Of a DNA stretch of 20,283 nt, positions 1 to 8,654 are shown in pieces (position 1 is the first letter of the stretch; each line of letters starts with the position of its first letter). Below the pieces are notes generated by a model that searched no databases, had not been told where the DNA came from, and saw only the letters and a list, made by a program, of their open reading frames with translations. The translations under genes and the position numbers were made by a program. The DNA comes from Aequorivita sp. (lineage in GTDB: Bacteria; Bacteroidota; Bacteroidia; Flavobacteriales; Flavobacteriaceae), in assembly GCA_002733915.1 (NCBI GenBank), contig NVXN01000013.1, positions 49,947 through 70,229 on the forward strand. The letters are read 5' to 3'.

Positions 1-1907
1 TTGTATTTTTTACGAAGACTCTCCATCCAATTCTTCTCAAGTTCGTTTTGATAATCACTCAATACTCTTCCTTTAACCTCATCAAGCGATTTTAACCCCG
101 GAGCTATAACCTGCTTTACATTGACAATAACCGAGGAATCATTGTTTTTGAAAATGGTTGAGACCCCCTCTTTAATTTCCATGTTTTTTGGAAGTTTTTC
201 ATCATCGATTTCAAAAATTCCTGGAGTAACCATTACATTCACTTTATCTTCTGTATTCACTGCTGCCTTAATTTCTTCGGAGGTTTTACCCTCGGCAAGC
301 ATGCTTTGTACTTGCTGTGCAAAAGTTTCATTGGTAGCAGAATAGATATCTGCATCTACGCGTTGCTTCCATTGGTAATTCTGTTTTGTCTTGTTATAAA
401 AATTTTGAAGACCTATGGAATCGGTTTTTGCTTTGTCCCAAACATTTTTTTCCATCACATCAAAAATTAAAAGACCGTCACGGTATTCAGTAACTATGGC
501 CGCATAATCTTCATTTTCACCTTCAAGTGCCATTTTAAAATAGTCCTTAAGCACTTCGGTTTCAAATTCATCATAAAAGGCCACCAGCAAAGATTCCTTT
601 TGTTTAAAAGGTCTGGTTGTTTTTTGGCGTCCTGCTATAAACGTTGCAAATTCTGTAAAAGTCGCCTCCTTATCACCAATGGTGAAAAGAACCTTATCCT
701 CTTCAGCAGGCACAGGGGGTCTTGCCCAGCCTCTTCCCAAAACATCATCACTAACAAAAGTATCAAAATAGGGCAAATAGCTTTCTCCTTTTTTAAAACC
801 GTACTTATCTTTTATTTTTTTATTGATTGCATTGGTAACAACCTTAGATCGGTCACCTTCGCCGGCTTTCTTTTCAAGCTCTTCCCTTTGGGCTTCAAAG
901 GTTTCCATTGCCAATTTTTCATCTAAGCGAATAATGTGCCAGCCAAAATCGGTTTTTACAGGCTTGCTTATTTCACCCGCCTTGTTAAGTTCATAGGCAG
1001 CATTTTCGAATTCTGGGGCTCTAAGATCGCCTTTGGAAAAAGGCTTAAGCTTACCGCCCTGTATCGCAGAATTTTTATCATCAGAGAATTGCTTGGCGAG
1101 GTTTTCAAAAGATTCCCCTTGCTTAACCATAGTATATAGCTCGTTTATGCGTTGTTCCGGATCAAAATCACGGGGTCCTTTTTTATCGGAAATCATTATG
1201 TGCGAAACCGAAATCTTGGGCATTTTAGTTCTTCTATCGTGTACCTTCAAAATATGGTACCCAAAGCGGGTGCGTATAATTTCTGAAATCTCCCCTACTT
1301 TGGTATTATATGCAGCGGTTTCAAAAGGATATACCATTGAGAATACTGAAAAATAGCCTAAATTACCTTCAGAGTCCTTGGCGCCAGGTTCTTCGGAAAG
1401 GGTTTGCGCAAGCTTGGCAAAATCTTCTCCCTTAAGTGCTTTTTCGCGTATGGACTTTATTTTTTTATACGCTGCCAGGGTGTCTTGCGGCATAGCTTCA
1501 TAATCTACCCTTATTAAAATATGCGAAGCATTAATTTCCTCTTTTCCACGTTCATAAGCTTCCCTAGCTAGGGTTTCGGTCACTTTGTCTTCAAAAAGAT
1601 AATTTCTGGAGAGCTGGTCGCGGTAGCGTGAAAGCTCATTTTGATAAGATGGTCTATCTGCAAGTCCTTGTGATTCTGCCTCGGCAATTTTCAATTTGTA
1701 ATCTATAAATAGATTCAAATATGCGTCAATATCCTTTTGTGATTCGTCCTGGACCAAATTGAGATTTTTGTTGTACACCCTTTTGAACTCTTTGGCGTAC
1801 ACTGGGCTGCCATCAATGGTCATCAATACCTCTTTTTTGTTTTGCGAGAAAACGGCTGTGGCGCACATTAGTGCTAAAATGAATACGGAAATAAGGTTTT
1901 TCATCAT
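1..1907 (-). CDS. Periplasmic peptidyl-prolyl cis-trans isomerase, PpiC/SurA type, two rotamase domains (3' end outside window)
   Basis: The frame is open from 1907 down to the window edge, giving about 635 residues; the C-terminus is missing. The protein begins with a Sec signal (MKNLISVFILALMCATAVFSQ). Two parvulin-type domains follow. The first is at about residues 125-223, with ASHILIRVDYE and a closing RFGYHILKVHDRR. The second is at about 231-330, with VSHIMISD and DFGWHIIRLDEK. The remainder is a helical chaperone-like tail containing a third, weaker repeat. It is expected to act in the periplasm on folding of outer-membrane proteins, like SurA; this is inferred from the family. Two consecutive ATGs (1907 and 1904) are possible starts. 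A TAnnTTTG element lies 32 bases upstream at 1939-1946. Nothing shows whether the next gene outside the window is co-transcribed. Confidence 0.9.
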   Translation of the reverse strand, partial: MMKNLISVFILALMCATAVFSQNKKEVLMTIDGSPVYAKEFKRVYNKNLNLVQDESQKDIDAYLNLFIDYKLKIAEAESQGLADRPSYQNELSRYRDQLSRNYLFEDKVTETLAREAYERGKEEINASHILIRVDYEAMPQDTLAAYKKIKSIREKALKGEDFAKLAQTLSEEPGAKDSEGNLGYFSVFSMVYPFETAAYNTKVGEISEIIRTRFGYHILKVHDRRTKMPKISVSHIMISDKKGPRDFDPEQRINELYTMVKQGESFENLAKQFSDDKNSAIQGGKLKPFSKGDLRAPEFENAAYELNKAGEISKPVKTDFGWHIIRLDEKLAMETFEAQREELEKKAGEGDRSKVVTNAINKKIKDKYGFKKGESYLPYFDTFVSDDVLGRGWARPPVPAEEDKVLFTIGDKEATFTEFATFIAGRQKTTRPFKQKESLLVAFYDEFETEVLKDYFKMALEGENEDYAAIVTEYRDGLLIFDVMEKNVWDKAKTDSIGLQNFYNKTKQNYQWKQRVDADIYSATNETFAQQVQSMLAEGKTSEEIKAAVNTEDKVNVMVTPGIFEIDDEKLPKNMEIKEGVSTIFKNNDSSVIVNVKQVIAPGLKSLDEVKGRVLSDYQNELEKNWMESLRKKY

Positions 1908-1938
1908 TTTTTGAATATTTATTTTTATTGAAGCGTGG

Positions 1939-1946
1939 CAAAAATA
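1939..1946 (-). promoter_or_regulatory. Bacteroidetes -7 element (TATTTTTG) for the PPIase gene
   Basis: Read on the minus strand, this is an exact TAnnTTTG match placed 32 bases before the first ATG. No good TTTG -33 element is found 19-21 bases upstream (TGTG at the expected place), so the call rests on the -7 box and position alone. Confidence 0.45.
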
Positions 1947-2115
1947 GCAAAAAAACTGTGGTAACACACATCAGAAATGCAAACGAATTTAATATAATTA
2001 TAGTGTTTTGTGGTTTTATTAATTTTCACAGAAACCCATATATTGCGGTAGATTTTTATAATAAAGAAAATATTGTCTCTGTTTTGAAGAAATATTTCTT
2101 TTCAAGAAAACACAA

Positions 2116-2355
2116 ATGACTGAAAAAGTGAAGCTTATCTGGGATTTCAGAGGGCCAAATGCAAAACATATTGCCACACACCACGCAAAGCATCTTAGTG
2201 AATTTGCCAAAACTGAAAACCTAAAGAACGCCTTAACCGGAACCGAAGAAATTACCAATATGCACCACACCGCCTTTATGGTTGTTGAAAAAAGCCAAAT
2301 GGATACACTCCGGCAAATCTTAAAACCTACCCGAGGACAACTTTATGACGAATAG
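2116..2355 (+). CDS. Small conserved-looking hypothetical protein (79 aa)
   Basis: I do not recognise a named family. The 79-residue product is soluble, with no signal peptide or membrane segment. It starts MTEKVKLIWDFRGPNAKH, is rich in histidine early on (HIATHHAKHL, then MHH at about 50-52), and ends KPTRGQLYDE. The mix of hydrophobic and charged residues and the WDFRGP and LKPTRGQ stretches look like a folded small protein rather than a chance frame. It lies 116 bases before the OmpH-like gene on the same strand. No clear TAnnTTTG promoter was found upstream. Its role is unknown; the histidines could bind metal, but that is only a guess. Confidence 0.7.
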   Translation: MTEKVKLIWDFRGPNAKHIATHHAKHLSEFAKTENLKNALTGTEEITNMHHTAFMVVEKSQMDTLRQILKPTRGQLYDE

Positions 2356-2422
2356 TGCACAAAGGGATTTAAAGTTTATGCACACATTTTTTACAATCAA
2401 TAGCGTAACTGCCTGTATAATT

Positions 2423-2444
2423 GCAATATTTATAGTAATATTGC
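2423..2444 (+). repeat. Perfect 8-base inverted repeat upstream of the OmpH-like gene
   Basis: The arms GCAATATT (2423-2430) and AATATTGC (2437-2444) are exact complements around a 6-base spacer, ending 27 bases before the ATG at 2472. No T-run follows, so it is not a terminator. It could be an operator or a stem-loop in the leader. Confidence 0.4.
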
Positions 2445-2471
2445 GCTCCTAAAATTTTAAAATATAATAAA

Positions 2472-2984
2472 ATGAAATTTCTAAAAATTGCCGTATTCTT
2501 TATTGGTCTTACCACTTTCGCACAAAGCAAGGTTGGTGCCGTAGATATAGATTACATACTTTCCAAAATGCCCGAAATGACAACCGTACAGACCCAATTG
2601 GAAACCTATGGGAAGCAATTGGACATTGACCTTAACAAAAAAGTGGACGAATACAAAAAGTTGGCAGAAGCATATAAAGCCGGCGAAGCTACATTTACTG
2701 CTGAAGTAAAAAAGACAAAACAAACCGAACTTTTAACGCTAGAGGCCGATATCCAAAAATTTCAGCAGAACGGCGCCAAGCTTATGGAGATTAAACAACA
2801 AGAATACTTACAACCACTCTATAAGAAAATCGGAGAAGCATTGGATAAAGTAGCGAAAGCGCAAAATTACACTCAAGTAATGCAGACCTCCACAGATATG
2901 GTTTATCTAGACCCAAATTACGACCTTACGCTGCCAATCATTACCGAGTTGGGAATTACAATTACAACAGAAGAAGGAAAATAA
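2472..2984 (+). CDS. OmpH/Skp-family periplasmic chaperone
   Basis: This 170-residue protein has a signal peptide (MKFLKIAVFFIGLTTFAQS). A GAVDIDYILSKMPE stretch follows, which is the strand-and-helix entry typical of Skp/OmpH. Residues about 40-125 form a charged, lysine- and glutamate-rich coiled coil. The chain then ends with a short C-terminal segment (YTQVMQTSTDMVYLDPNYD) of the kind that closes the Skp core. Skp-like proteins trimerise and hold unfolded outer-membrane proteins in the periplasm. Length and architecture fit the family. An intrinsic terminator follows directly. The preceding small gene is on the same strand 116 bases away, so shared transcription is possible but not shown. 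The PPIase encoded divergently nearby has a related envelope-folding role. Confidence 0.9.
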   Translation: MKFLKIAVFFIGLTTFAQSKVGAVDIDYILSKMPEMTTVQTQLETYGKQLDIDLNKKVDEYKKLAEAYKAGEATFTAEVKKTKQTELLTLEADIQKFQQNGAKLMEIKQQEYLQPLYKKIGEALDKVAKAQNYTQVMQTSTDMVYLDPNYDLTLPIITELGITITTEEGK

Positions 2985-3004
2985 AGCATAATTTTTTTAG
3001 ATAG

Positions 3005-3038
3005 AAACGTGGTACTTTGAAAATCCCACGTTTTTTTT
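3005..3038 (+). terminator. Intrinsic terminator after the OmpH-like gene
   Basis: AAACGTGG (3005-3012) pairs perfectly with CCACGTTT (3026-3033) around a 13-base loop. The right arm runs into eight T (3031-3038). It begins 20 bases after the stop codon. Confidence 0.8.
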
Positions 3039-3159
3039 ATACATCTATTTATCAACAAACTATATTTTGAAATTCATAAGGTGCAATTGAAGAAAAAAGA
3101 AAGCTCTCCATAGGAAACAATTATCAATTATTTTAAACAATTGCAAAACTCTCTATCAT

Positions 3160-3191
3160 AAAAAAGCATAGGAAAACTCCCATGCTTTTTC
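3160..3191 (-). terminator. Intrinsic terminator after guaB, probably bidirectional
   Basis: AAAAAGCAT (3161-3169) pairs with ATGCTTTTT (3182-3190). Two further G-C pairs lie inside a single mismatch, with a 6-base loop. On the minus strand the hairpin ends in a run of six T, 26 bases beyond the guaB stop. The A-rich and T-rich flanks would also let it stop transcription on the plus strand. Confidence 0.8.
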
Positions 3192-3216
3192 AAAAGATTA
3201 TTTAATTCTTAAAACG

Positions 3217-4689
3217 CTATCTACTATAGTTTGGCGCTTCCTTCGTAATAGTTACATCGTGTGGATGACTTTCCGCAATTCCTGAAAAGGTTATTTTTAC
3301 AAACTTGCCATTCTCTTTTAAAGTCTCAATATCCTTGGAGCCACAATAACCCATTCCAGCCCGCAAGCCGCCGATGAATTGCGTCATACTTTCCACCAAT
3401 TCACCTTTGTACGGTACACGGCCCACAATACCTTCCGGAACCAGTTTTTTAATATCGTCCTCCACATCCTGAAAATAACGGTCTTTGGAACCTTGTTTCA
3501 TGGCTTCCACAGAACCCATTCCGCGGTATGATTTAAATTTCCTTCCTTCATAAATAATCGTTTCTCCGGGAGATTCCTTTGTTCCTGCCAATAGCGACCC
3601 GAGCATAACACAATCTGCGCCAGCAGCAATCGCTTTTGGAATATCGCCTGTGTAGCGAATTCCACCATCCGCAATCACGGGCACACCGCTACCTTTAATT
3701 GCCGCGGCAACTTCCAGCACCGCAGAAAACTGTGGAAACCCAACTCCCGCTACCACACGAGTTGTGCAAATTGAGCCAGGACCAATACCAACTTTTACGG
3801 CATCGGCACCTGCATCAACTAAATATTTTGCAGCATCAGCTGTGGCAATATTCCCAACTACTACGTCTAAATCCGGAAATTTTTGTTTTACTTGTTTTAA
3901 AACCTCAACCACTCCTTTTGTATGTCCGTGGGCAGTATCAATAATTACAGCATCAATTTGTGCATTTACCAAAGCTTCTGCTCTTTGCACTGCATCTGCT
4001 GTAACCCCTAATGCTGCGGCAACGCGGAGCCTTCCAAATTTATCTTTGTTAGCTATAGGTTTTTGGGTAAGTTTTGTTATATCGCGAAATGTAATAAGCC
4101 CCAACAATTTTCCATCGTCGCTTACTACAGGTAACTTTTCAATTTTATTTTGCTGAAGAATTATCTCAGCTTCCTTTAAGGATGTTCCCTGAGCAACAGT
4201 CACTAAATTTTCGGAAGTCATAACTTCACTCAATTCTCGTTTTAAATTCTTTTCAAAACGTAAATCGCGGTTTGTTACAATGCCTATAAGTTTCCCGGCA
4301 TCATCAGTGATAGGAATACCACCAATGCTATATTCTCGCATGGTTTTTTGGGCATCGCCTACTGTATTCCCTTTTTGTAACGTCACCGGATCGATAATCA
4401 TTCCACTTTCAGCACGCTTCACTTTTCGCACTTCGGCCGCCTGCTCCTCAATAGTCATGTTTTTGTGAAGCACACCAATACCGCCCTCTCGTGCAATGGC
4501 AATAGCCATGGCGCTTTCGGTAACGGTATCCATAGCTGCGGAAACTATGGGAACGTTCAATGTAATATTTCGTGAAAATTTTGTGGCGATGGAAACTTCG
4601 CGCGGTAAAATTTCGGAATAGGCAGGCACCAAAAGTACGTCGTCGTAAGTAAGGCCTTCCCCAAGAATTTTGTTATCGTGTGCGGTCAT
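3217..4689 (-). CDS. guaB: Inosine-5'-monophosphate dehydrogenase
   Basis: IMPDH oxidises IMP to XMP with NAD+, the committed step of GMP synthesis in the cytoplasm. The 490-residue length is normal. The N-terminal [20 protein letters not shown] entry is present. A CBS pair occupies about residues 95-205, inserted in the TIM barrel. The catalytic loop GPGSICTTR places the nucleophile at Cys308. [11 protein letters not shown] (about 340-350) and GMGS (390-393) follow. The flap carries Arg404-Tyr405 (DRYFQ), matching the Arg-Tyr dyad of known IMPDHs, and VPEGI with Glu as in other bacterial enzymes. The start at 4689 leaves the standard N-terminus. The gene stands alone, with a terminator downstream and a -7 element 53 bases upstream. 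Confidence 0.98.
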   Translation of the reverse strand: MTAHDNKILGEGLTYDDVLLVPAYSEILPREVSIATKFSRNITLNVPIVSAAMDTVTESAMAIAIAREGGIGVLHKNMTIEEQAAEVRKVKRAESGMIIDPVTLQKGNTVGDAQKTMREYSIGGIPITDDAGKLIGIVTNRDLRFEKNLKRELSEVMTSENLVTVAQGTSLKEAEIILQQNKIEKLPVVSDDGKLLGLITFRDITKLTQKPIANKDKFGRLRVAAALGVTADAVQRAEALVNAQIDAVIIDTAHGHTKGVVEVLKQVKQKFPDLDVVVGNIATADAAKYLVDAGADAVKVGIGPGSICTTRVVAGVGFPQFSAVLEVAAAIKGSGVPVIADGGIRYTGDIPKAIAAGADCVMLGSLLAGTKESPGETIIYEGRKFKSYRGMGSVEAMKQGSKDRYFQDVEDDIKKLVPEGIVGRVPYKGELVESMTQFIGGLRAGMGYCGSKDIETLKENGKFVKITFSGIAESHPHDVTITKEAPNYSR

Positions 4690-4742
4690 TGCAATTAAAT
4701 TAACTTCCGAAAGAGCGAAAGTGGTTATGGATTAATTGCGTG

Positions 4743-4750
4743 CAAATGTA
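4743..4750 (-). promoter_or_regulatory. guaB: Bacteroidetes -7 element (TACATTTG) for guaB
   Basis: This is an exact TAnnTTTG match on the minus strand, 53 bases before the guaB ATG. The expected -33 site reads TTCA rather than TTTG, so that half is weak. A 7-base inverted repeat lies in and just upstream of the spacer region. Confidence 0.55.
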
Positions 4751-4756
4751 CATCTT

Positions 4757-4778
4757 TTAATTCAGAATTTTGAATTAA
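4757..4778. repeat. Inverted repeat TTAATTC-N8-GAATTAA upstream of guaB
   Basis: The 7-base arms at 4757-4763 and 4772-4778 are perfect complements. A third related copy (GTGAATTA) follows about 10 bases on. The repeat sits just upstream of the guaB -7 element, where an operator could act. It is made only of common AT-rich words, so chance is a real alternative. Confidence 0.3.
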
Positions 4779-4847
4779 GAATTGTGAATTATCCTGCAAC
4801 TATTAAAAATATAGAGATATGTTTAAAAATCTCGCTGTCATTTTCAA

Positions 4848-7280
4848 TTAGAACTTTATCTGCAGTGTCGCATACCAAGTACGTGGCTGGCTGGGAAGGA
4901 TTCCCGGACCAGGATACCCAGTAGCTCTTCGCGTAAAATAACTGTTATCCAAAACATTATTGATACCGCTTTCCAGCTTAAAACGACCAAAAGTGTATGC
5001 CACGGAAAGATCCAAAATATCATAGGCCGGAATTTCGCCCACGATACCGCTCTGGCTTTCAAAATCGCGCTTGCTGTTTGTGGCATCTGTAAATTGCTTG
5101 CTCAAATACGTATATTGCAGGCTTCCCAAAAAGTTTTTGTAACCAAAGCCAAGCCCGGTTTTTAAATTGATTGCAGGAATAAATTCTACTTTGTTGCCTT
5201 CCACATTATTTTCTTCGGAAGAAGTGTATTCACTATCGGTTAATGCCAGATTCACAAAATAATTTATCCGGAAATTTCTGTTTGCGGAAAAAGTTTCCAT
5301 AATGTTCCAATCCACAAAACTTTCCAAACCATAGGTAACCGCATCACCAATATTTCCGCGGAAGCGTTCCTCCTGAATATCGCTTACCTCGCGCACGATC
5401 ACCCCTAACCTATCTTGATAGCTCAGATAAAAACCACCGATATCATACGAAAGATATTTGTTGAATCTTCCACGTGCACCTAAATCAAATGTGTAGCCTT
5501 GCTCGTCAGTAATGTTGGGATCAACCACCAAAGAAGGATTTGTAATTCTGATATCATTAAAAGTAACCGAACGGTAATTTTGGCTAATGTTTCCGTAAAC
5601 TTCCAAAGATTTTACGGGCTTATAACTTAAACCAACTCCCAAAAGCACAAATGCACGATCAAACTCGCGGTTGTCCGCAATATCCTCGTTCAGAATTGGA
5701 TTGCCAGCAATATCGAAGTTTATCTTTTTGAACTCCCCTTCACTTTGCGTTTTAATATATTCAAAACGGAAACCGGGCGTAACCGAAAACTTTGGAGAAA
5801 GGTTGAAAATATTTTCACCAAAAGCCGCAAAATTTAGGTTCGGGAATTCAAAATCACTTTGGCGGGGATAATTCGGAAACTCTTGTGAAGCGAAATCAAA
5901 ATTTGCGTCGCTTCCATTGGTTCCAGGGCCTTGACGTTCGTTATTGTTGGATTGATAATATTTTCCACCGAATAAAACTACATTTTCATTTCCGAATAAA
6001 TTGTAATGCGTCAAAAGTCTGACTTCCGCGCCCCAATTGTTGAAATTTCCTGAAATCAATTCCCGCGGCGCATCCAGATCATCCTGTTGCGAAACCCTAT
6101 TTTCCCGAAAACCGACGGATTTTCTAAACGCATTGAGTGCAAAAAGATTTAAACTGAAATCGGTTTTTTCAGAAAAACTGTGGTCCAAACGCAGCGAATA
6201 TAACTTCCAATCTACCTTAAACCAATTTCGGGTCCTGTTGCTAAACGTTGGATCCTCCTCAAACTGACTATCGGTAAGTCCGCCCGGTTGTTGTGCCAAG
6301 TAATTCAAATAGCTCATTTCAAAAGCAAGTTTTGTATTTTCGGAAAAATTATATTCCAAATGGGCGTAGGCGTTGTGTGAATCAAACTCTGAATTTGGTC
6401 TAAAATCATCGCCCGTTTTAAAGTTGTAATACGCGTAATAACCAAACTTCCCAACCGTGCCACCAAGACTGTTGAAACTGTTGAAAAGTTCATACGAACC
6501 TAAGGATTGGCGGGAAATCCATTCAATCTTTTTCTTTGGATTTGGTTGGTGTAATTTGAAGTTTATCAACCCGCCAAACTGCGTTCCGTACTGAAGCGAA
6601 GCCGCCCCGCGAACCACTTCAATCTCGCTAATAGCGTCTGCCGGTGGCGTATAATAACTTTCGGGATAGCCCAAAACATCTGCAGAAATATCATAACCAT
6701 TTTGGCGTGTATTGAAGTTTGCGGTTCTGTTTGGATTTAAACCACGGCCGCCAATGTTCAATTGTAAACCGCCGTCATTGTTCTCATAAATATTCAAACC
6801 CACAACCTGTGCGTAAATTTGACGCGCATTGTTTGTCGCTGTGTTTGAAATAAGGTTGTCCATTACTACGACTTCGCTCTTTTTTCCTGCGTAAATGGCC
6901 GTCCCTTCCACCTGTTTTAAGCTTCTCAAAGCGAAAATTTCCTCCTTTCGTTTTGTAATAAGTACTTCGGAAAGCTGTTCGCCAAGCAACTCCAATTCAA
7001 AGGTAATTGCAGTATTTTCTGAAATAGTCAGTTGTTTTTTTAGAACTTCAAATTCTAAATTAAAGACTGCAAACTCATAGGTTCCAACGGGAATATCAGA
7101 AAATTCAAAATTTCCCTCTTCGTCACTTACTTTCGATTTTCCCAGATCGAGAATATATACTTCCGCAAAAGTAATCGGGGCTTGGGTTTCCTTAGAAATT
7201 ACTTTTCCGGAAACAGAAAATTGTGCAAATACAGAAAGATTCACAAAAAGAAATAATAGAAATAAGGCGTTTTTCAACAT
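4848..7280 (-). CDS. TonB-dependent outer-membrane receptor, FecA-like, with carboxypeptidase-regulatory-like N-terminal domain
   Basis: This 810-residue protein should import a large ligand across the outer membrane using TonB energy. The signal peptide is MLKNALFLLFLFVNLSVFAQ. Residues about 20-105 form a carboxypeptidase-regulatory-like beta-sandwich (FSVSGKVISKETQAPITFAE), common in Bacteroidetes receptors. The plug follows at about 115-245, with EGTAIYAGKKSEVVVMDNL, LNIGGRGLNPNRT and AISEIEVVRGAASLQYGTQF. The rest is a beta-barrel ending in the terminal aromatic WYATLQIKF. The IYAGKK plug start resembles receptors usually annotated as ferric-dicitrate (FecA) type, so an iron chelate is the likely cargo; the true ligand is unknown. 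It is the last gene of the four-gene cluster, 9 bases after the HTTM gene. No convincing terminator follows. Confidence 0.92.
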   Translation of the reverse strand: MLKNALFLLFLFVNLSVFAQFSVSGKVISKETQAPITFAEVYILDLGKSKVSDEEGNFEFSDIPVGTYEFAVFNLEFEVLKKQLTISENTAITFELELLGEQLSEVLITKRKEEIFALRSLKQVEGTAIYAGKKSEVVVMDNLISNTATNNARQIYAQVVGLNIYENNDGGLQLNIGGRGLNPNRTANFNTRQNGYDISADVLGYPESYYTPPADAISEIEVVRGAASLQYGTQFGGLINFKLHQPNPKKKIEWISRQSLGSYELFNSFNSLGGTVGKFGYYAYYNFKTGDDFRPNSEFDSHNAYAHLEYNFSENTKLAFEMSYLNYLAQQPGGLTDSQFEEDPTFSNRTRNWFKVDWKLYSLRLDHSFSEKTDFSLNLFALNAFRKSVGFRENRVSQQDDLDAPRELISGNFNNWGAEVRLLTHYNLFGNENVVLFGGKYYQSNNNERQGPGTNGSDANFDFASQEFPNYPRQSDFEFPNLNFAAFGENIFNLSPKFSVTPGFRFEYIKTQSEGEFKKINFDIAGNPILNEDIADNREFDRAFVLLGVGLSYKPVKSLEVYGNISQNYRSVTFNDIRITNPSLVVDPNITDEQGYTFDLGARGRFNKYLSYDIGGFYLSYQDRLGVIVREVSDIQEERFRGNIGDAVTYGLESFVDWNIMETFSANRNFRINYFVNLALTDSEYTSSEENNVEGNKVEFIPAINLKTGLGFGYKNFLGSLQYTYLSKQFTDATNSKRDFESQSGIVGEIPAYDILDLSVAYTFGRFKLESGINNVLDNSYFTRRATGYPGPGILPSQPRTWYATLQIKF

Positions 7281-7289
7281 TGTATAATT

Positions 7290-8654
7290 TTAAAATCCTT
7301 TAATGGTATCGTTAAACGGCAAAATCCAATCTTTGCTTAGGAAGGATTCCCGTTGTTTCATCAAATCTACTTTCGGATCGATGTAAGGCTGGCTCAACCT
7401 GCCGTTGAGTGCTACATAACTTTCTGCATACACAGCCACATTTTCGTGACCTTGTGCTTCAAAATGTTCTCCCAAAAAATGTGCGTATTGCAAAATAAAA
7501 TCGGGTTGGGTGCTCATCTGTTTTTCTTGGAAAGGCGTTAGGAAATCTGTATTATCCACTAAAAATTGCTCCCCCGTTTCGGTATTTTTTATTTTAAATT
7601 GGGCATAGCCTGCTTTCTCCATTAGCATAACACGCCAAGAAAATCGATATCCTTCCTCTGTCCAAAAAAGCTCGTTGGGATATGCTAAATAACGCCACGG
7701 AAAAAATAGCTGAAATACAAAAAACACGGCAAGAATTGGCAGGGTAATATTTGTTTTGAAACGGTATTTCTTTGCTTGTGACAAAGCGACCATTTTGGAA
7801 TAATCAATTCGCAATAATTTTGAAATAAAACGAGTTACTTTACTGTGAAAGCCAGTGTCAAAAAAGATAAGCGTACTCACTATCATTATATACGGAAACA
7901 TTCCGATAGGAAACAAAACCCGCGTCATCATGTGAAAAATCACAACTAAAGCAAAGGCAAACCAGCGTGTACGTTTATATAGCAACAAAAAAGGAATGGT
8001 CAAATCATACAGGGCACCGCTCCAACTGAAAGCATAATGTACCCAAGGCTGTTGCATCAAATCTCCCCAAAAAGGAAGATCGTATTTTGAGGGAAGCCAT
8101 ATTTTCAGTGGCATTGCATTAAAAAGCCAATCGCTATTCAGTTTTGCCAAACCCGCATAAAAATAAACGATGCCCAATAGCAGCTTGATACTATCTACAG
8201 TCCACTTTGGTACCATTTGAAAAGCCTTCTGCGGGTTTTTGTATGTATCTACCGAAAAATATGCATTTGCAGGAAGAAAAATCATTAAAAGACCAACGCA
8301 GCTTATAAAATAATAATGGTTGAGATAGGTGGTTTTATCCATCAACTCAATATATGTGAAGCTTAAAAAGAAAACGATAATTGCTACACGATACTTGTAA
8401 CCCAAAGCCACGAAGAGGGCGGCAATACCACAGATTCCAAAAATTATATATGTGTAGCTTTCTATTGGTTTTACCCATTCAAAACCATAATAGCTAAAGA
8501 AAAATTTTGGTTGGATGTAGAGTTTTTCAATCCAACCATTCATCCAAAAACGGACGATGCCCAAAAACATCATTAAACCAAAAAGAACACGAAAGACCGC
8601 GAGTGGTGCGGCCTGTGTGTCTTTCTGAAAATATTTTTTGGCAGTTGTAAACAT
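7290..8654 (-). CDS. HTTM-domain membrane protein, vitamin K-dependent gamma-carboxylase-like
   Basis: This 454-residue polytopic protein has about eight hydrophobic segments, mostly within residues 19-320, and a soluble C-terminal part. It resembles the human gamma-glutamyl carboxylase in several places. LMDKTTYLNHYYF (about 104-116) aligns with the human DKTSWNNHSYLYG segment, putting His113 at catalytic His160. YFYAGLAKLNSDWL (164-177) aligns with YFIAGVKKLDADW, putting Lys171 at the catalytic base Lys218. WTEEGYRFSWRVML (331-344) matches the later NGLYGYSWDMMV region. The human enzyme epoxidises reduced vitamin K and carboxylates Glu; here menaquinol could be the quinol, but the reaction and substrate are unknown. 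The start overlaps the imelysin stop as TAATG, implying coupled translation. Membership in an iron-type uptake cluster is unusual for this enzyme class. Confidence 0.88.
   Translation of the reverse strand: MFTTAKKYFQKDTQAAPLAVFRVLFGLMMFLGIVRFWMNGWIEKLYIQPKFFFSYYGFEWVKPIESYTYIIFGICGIAALFVALGYKYRVAIIVFFLSFTYIELMDKTTYLNHYYFISCVGLLMIFLPANAYFSVDTYKNPQKAFQMVPKWTVDSIKLLLGIVYFYAGLAKLNSDWLFNAMPLKIWLPSKYDLPFWGDLMQQPWVHYAFSWSGALYDLTIPFLLLYKRTRWFAFALVVIFHMMTRVLFPIGMFPYIMIVSTLIFFDTGFHSKVTRFISKLLRIDYSKMVALSQAKKYRFKTNITLPILAVFFVFQLFFPWRYLAYPNELFWTEEGYRFSWRVMLMEKAGYAQFKIKNTETGEQFLVDNTDFLTPFQEKQMSTQPDFILQYAHFLGEHFEAQGHENVAVYAESYVALNGRLSQPYIDPKVDLMKQRESFLSKDWILPFNDTIKGF

Noticed and set aside
2019..2270. 83-codon open frame on the minus strand opposite the small hypothetical gene
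   Set aside because: The translation is Phe/Cys-rich without motifs and is best read as the shadow of the plus-strand gene at 2116-2355.
2355..2392. Possible terminator after the small hypothetical gene: GTGCA and TGCAC arms followed by six T
   Set aside because: The stem has only five pairs and a 19-base loop, with three bases between stem and T-run; too weak to call.
3764..4156. 130-codon open frame on the plus strand inside guaB
   Set aside because: It is the opposite-strand shadow of a strongly conserved IMPDH coding sequence; the translation is low-complexity Ala/Ser/Thr without motifs.
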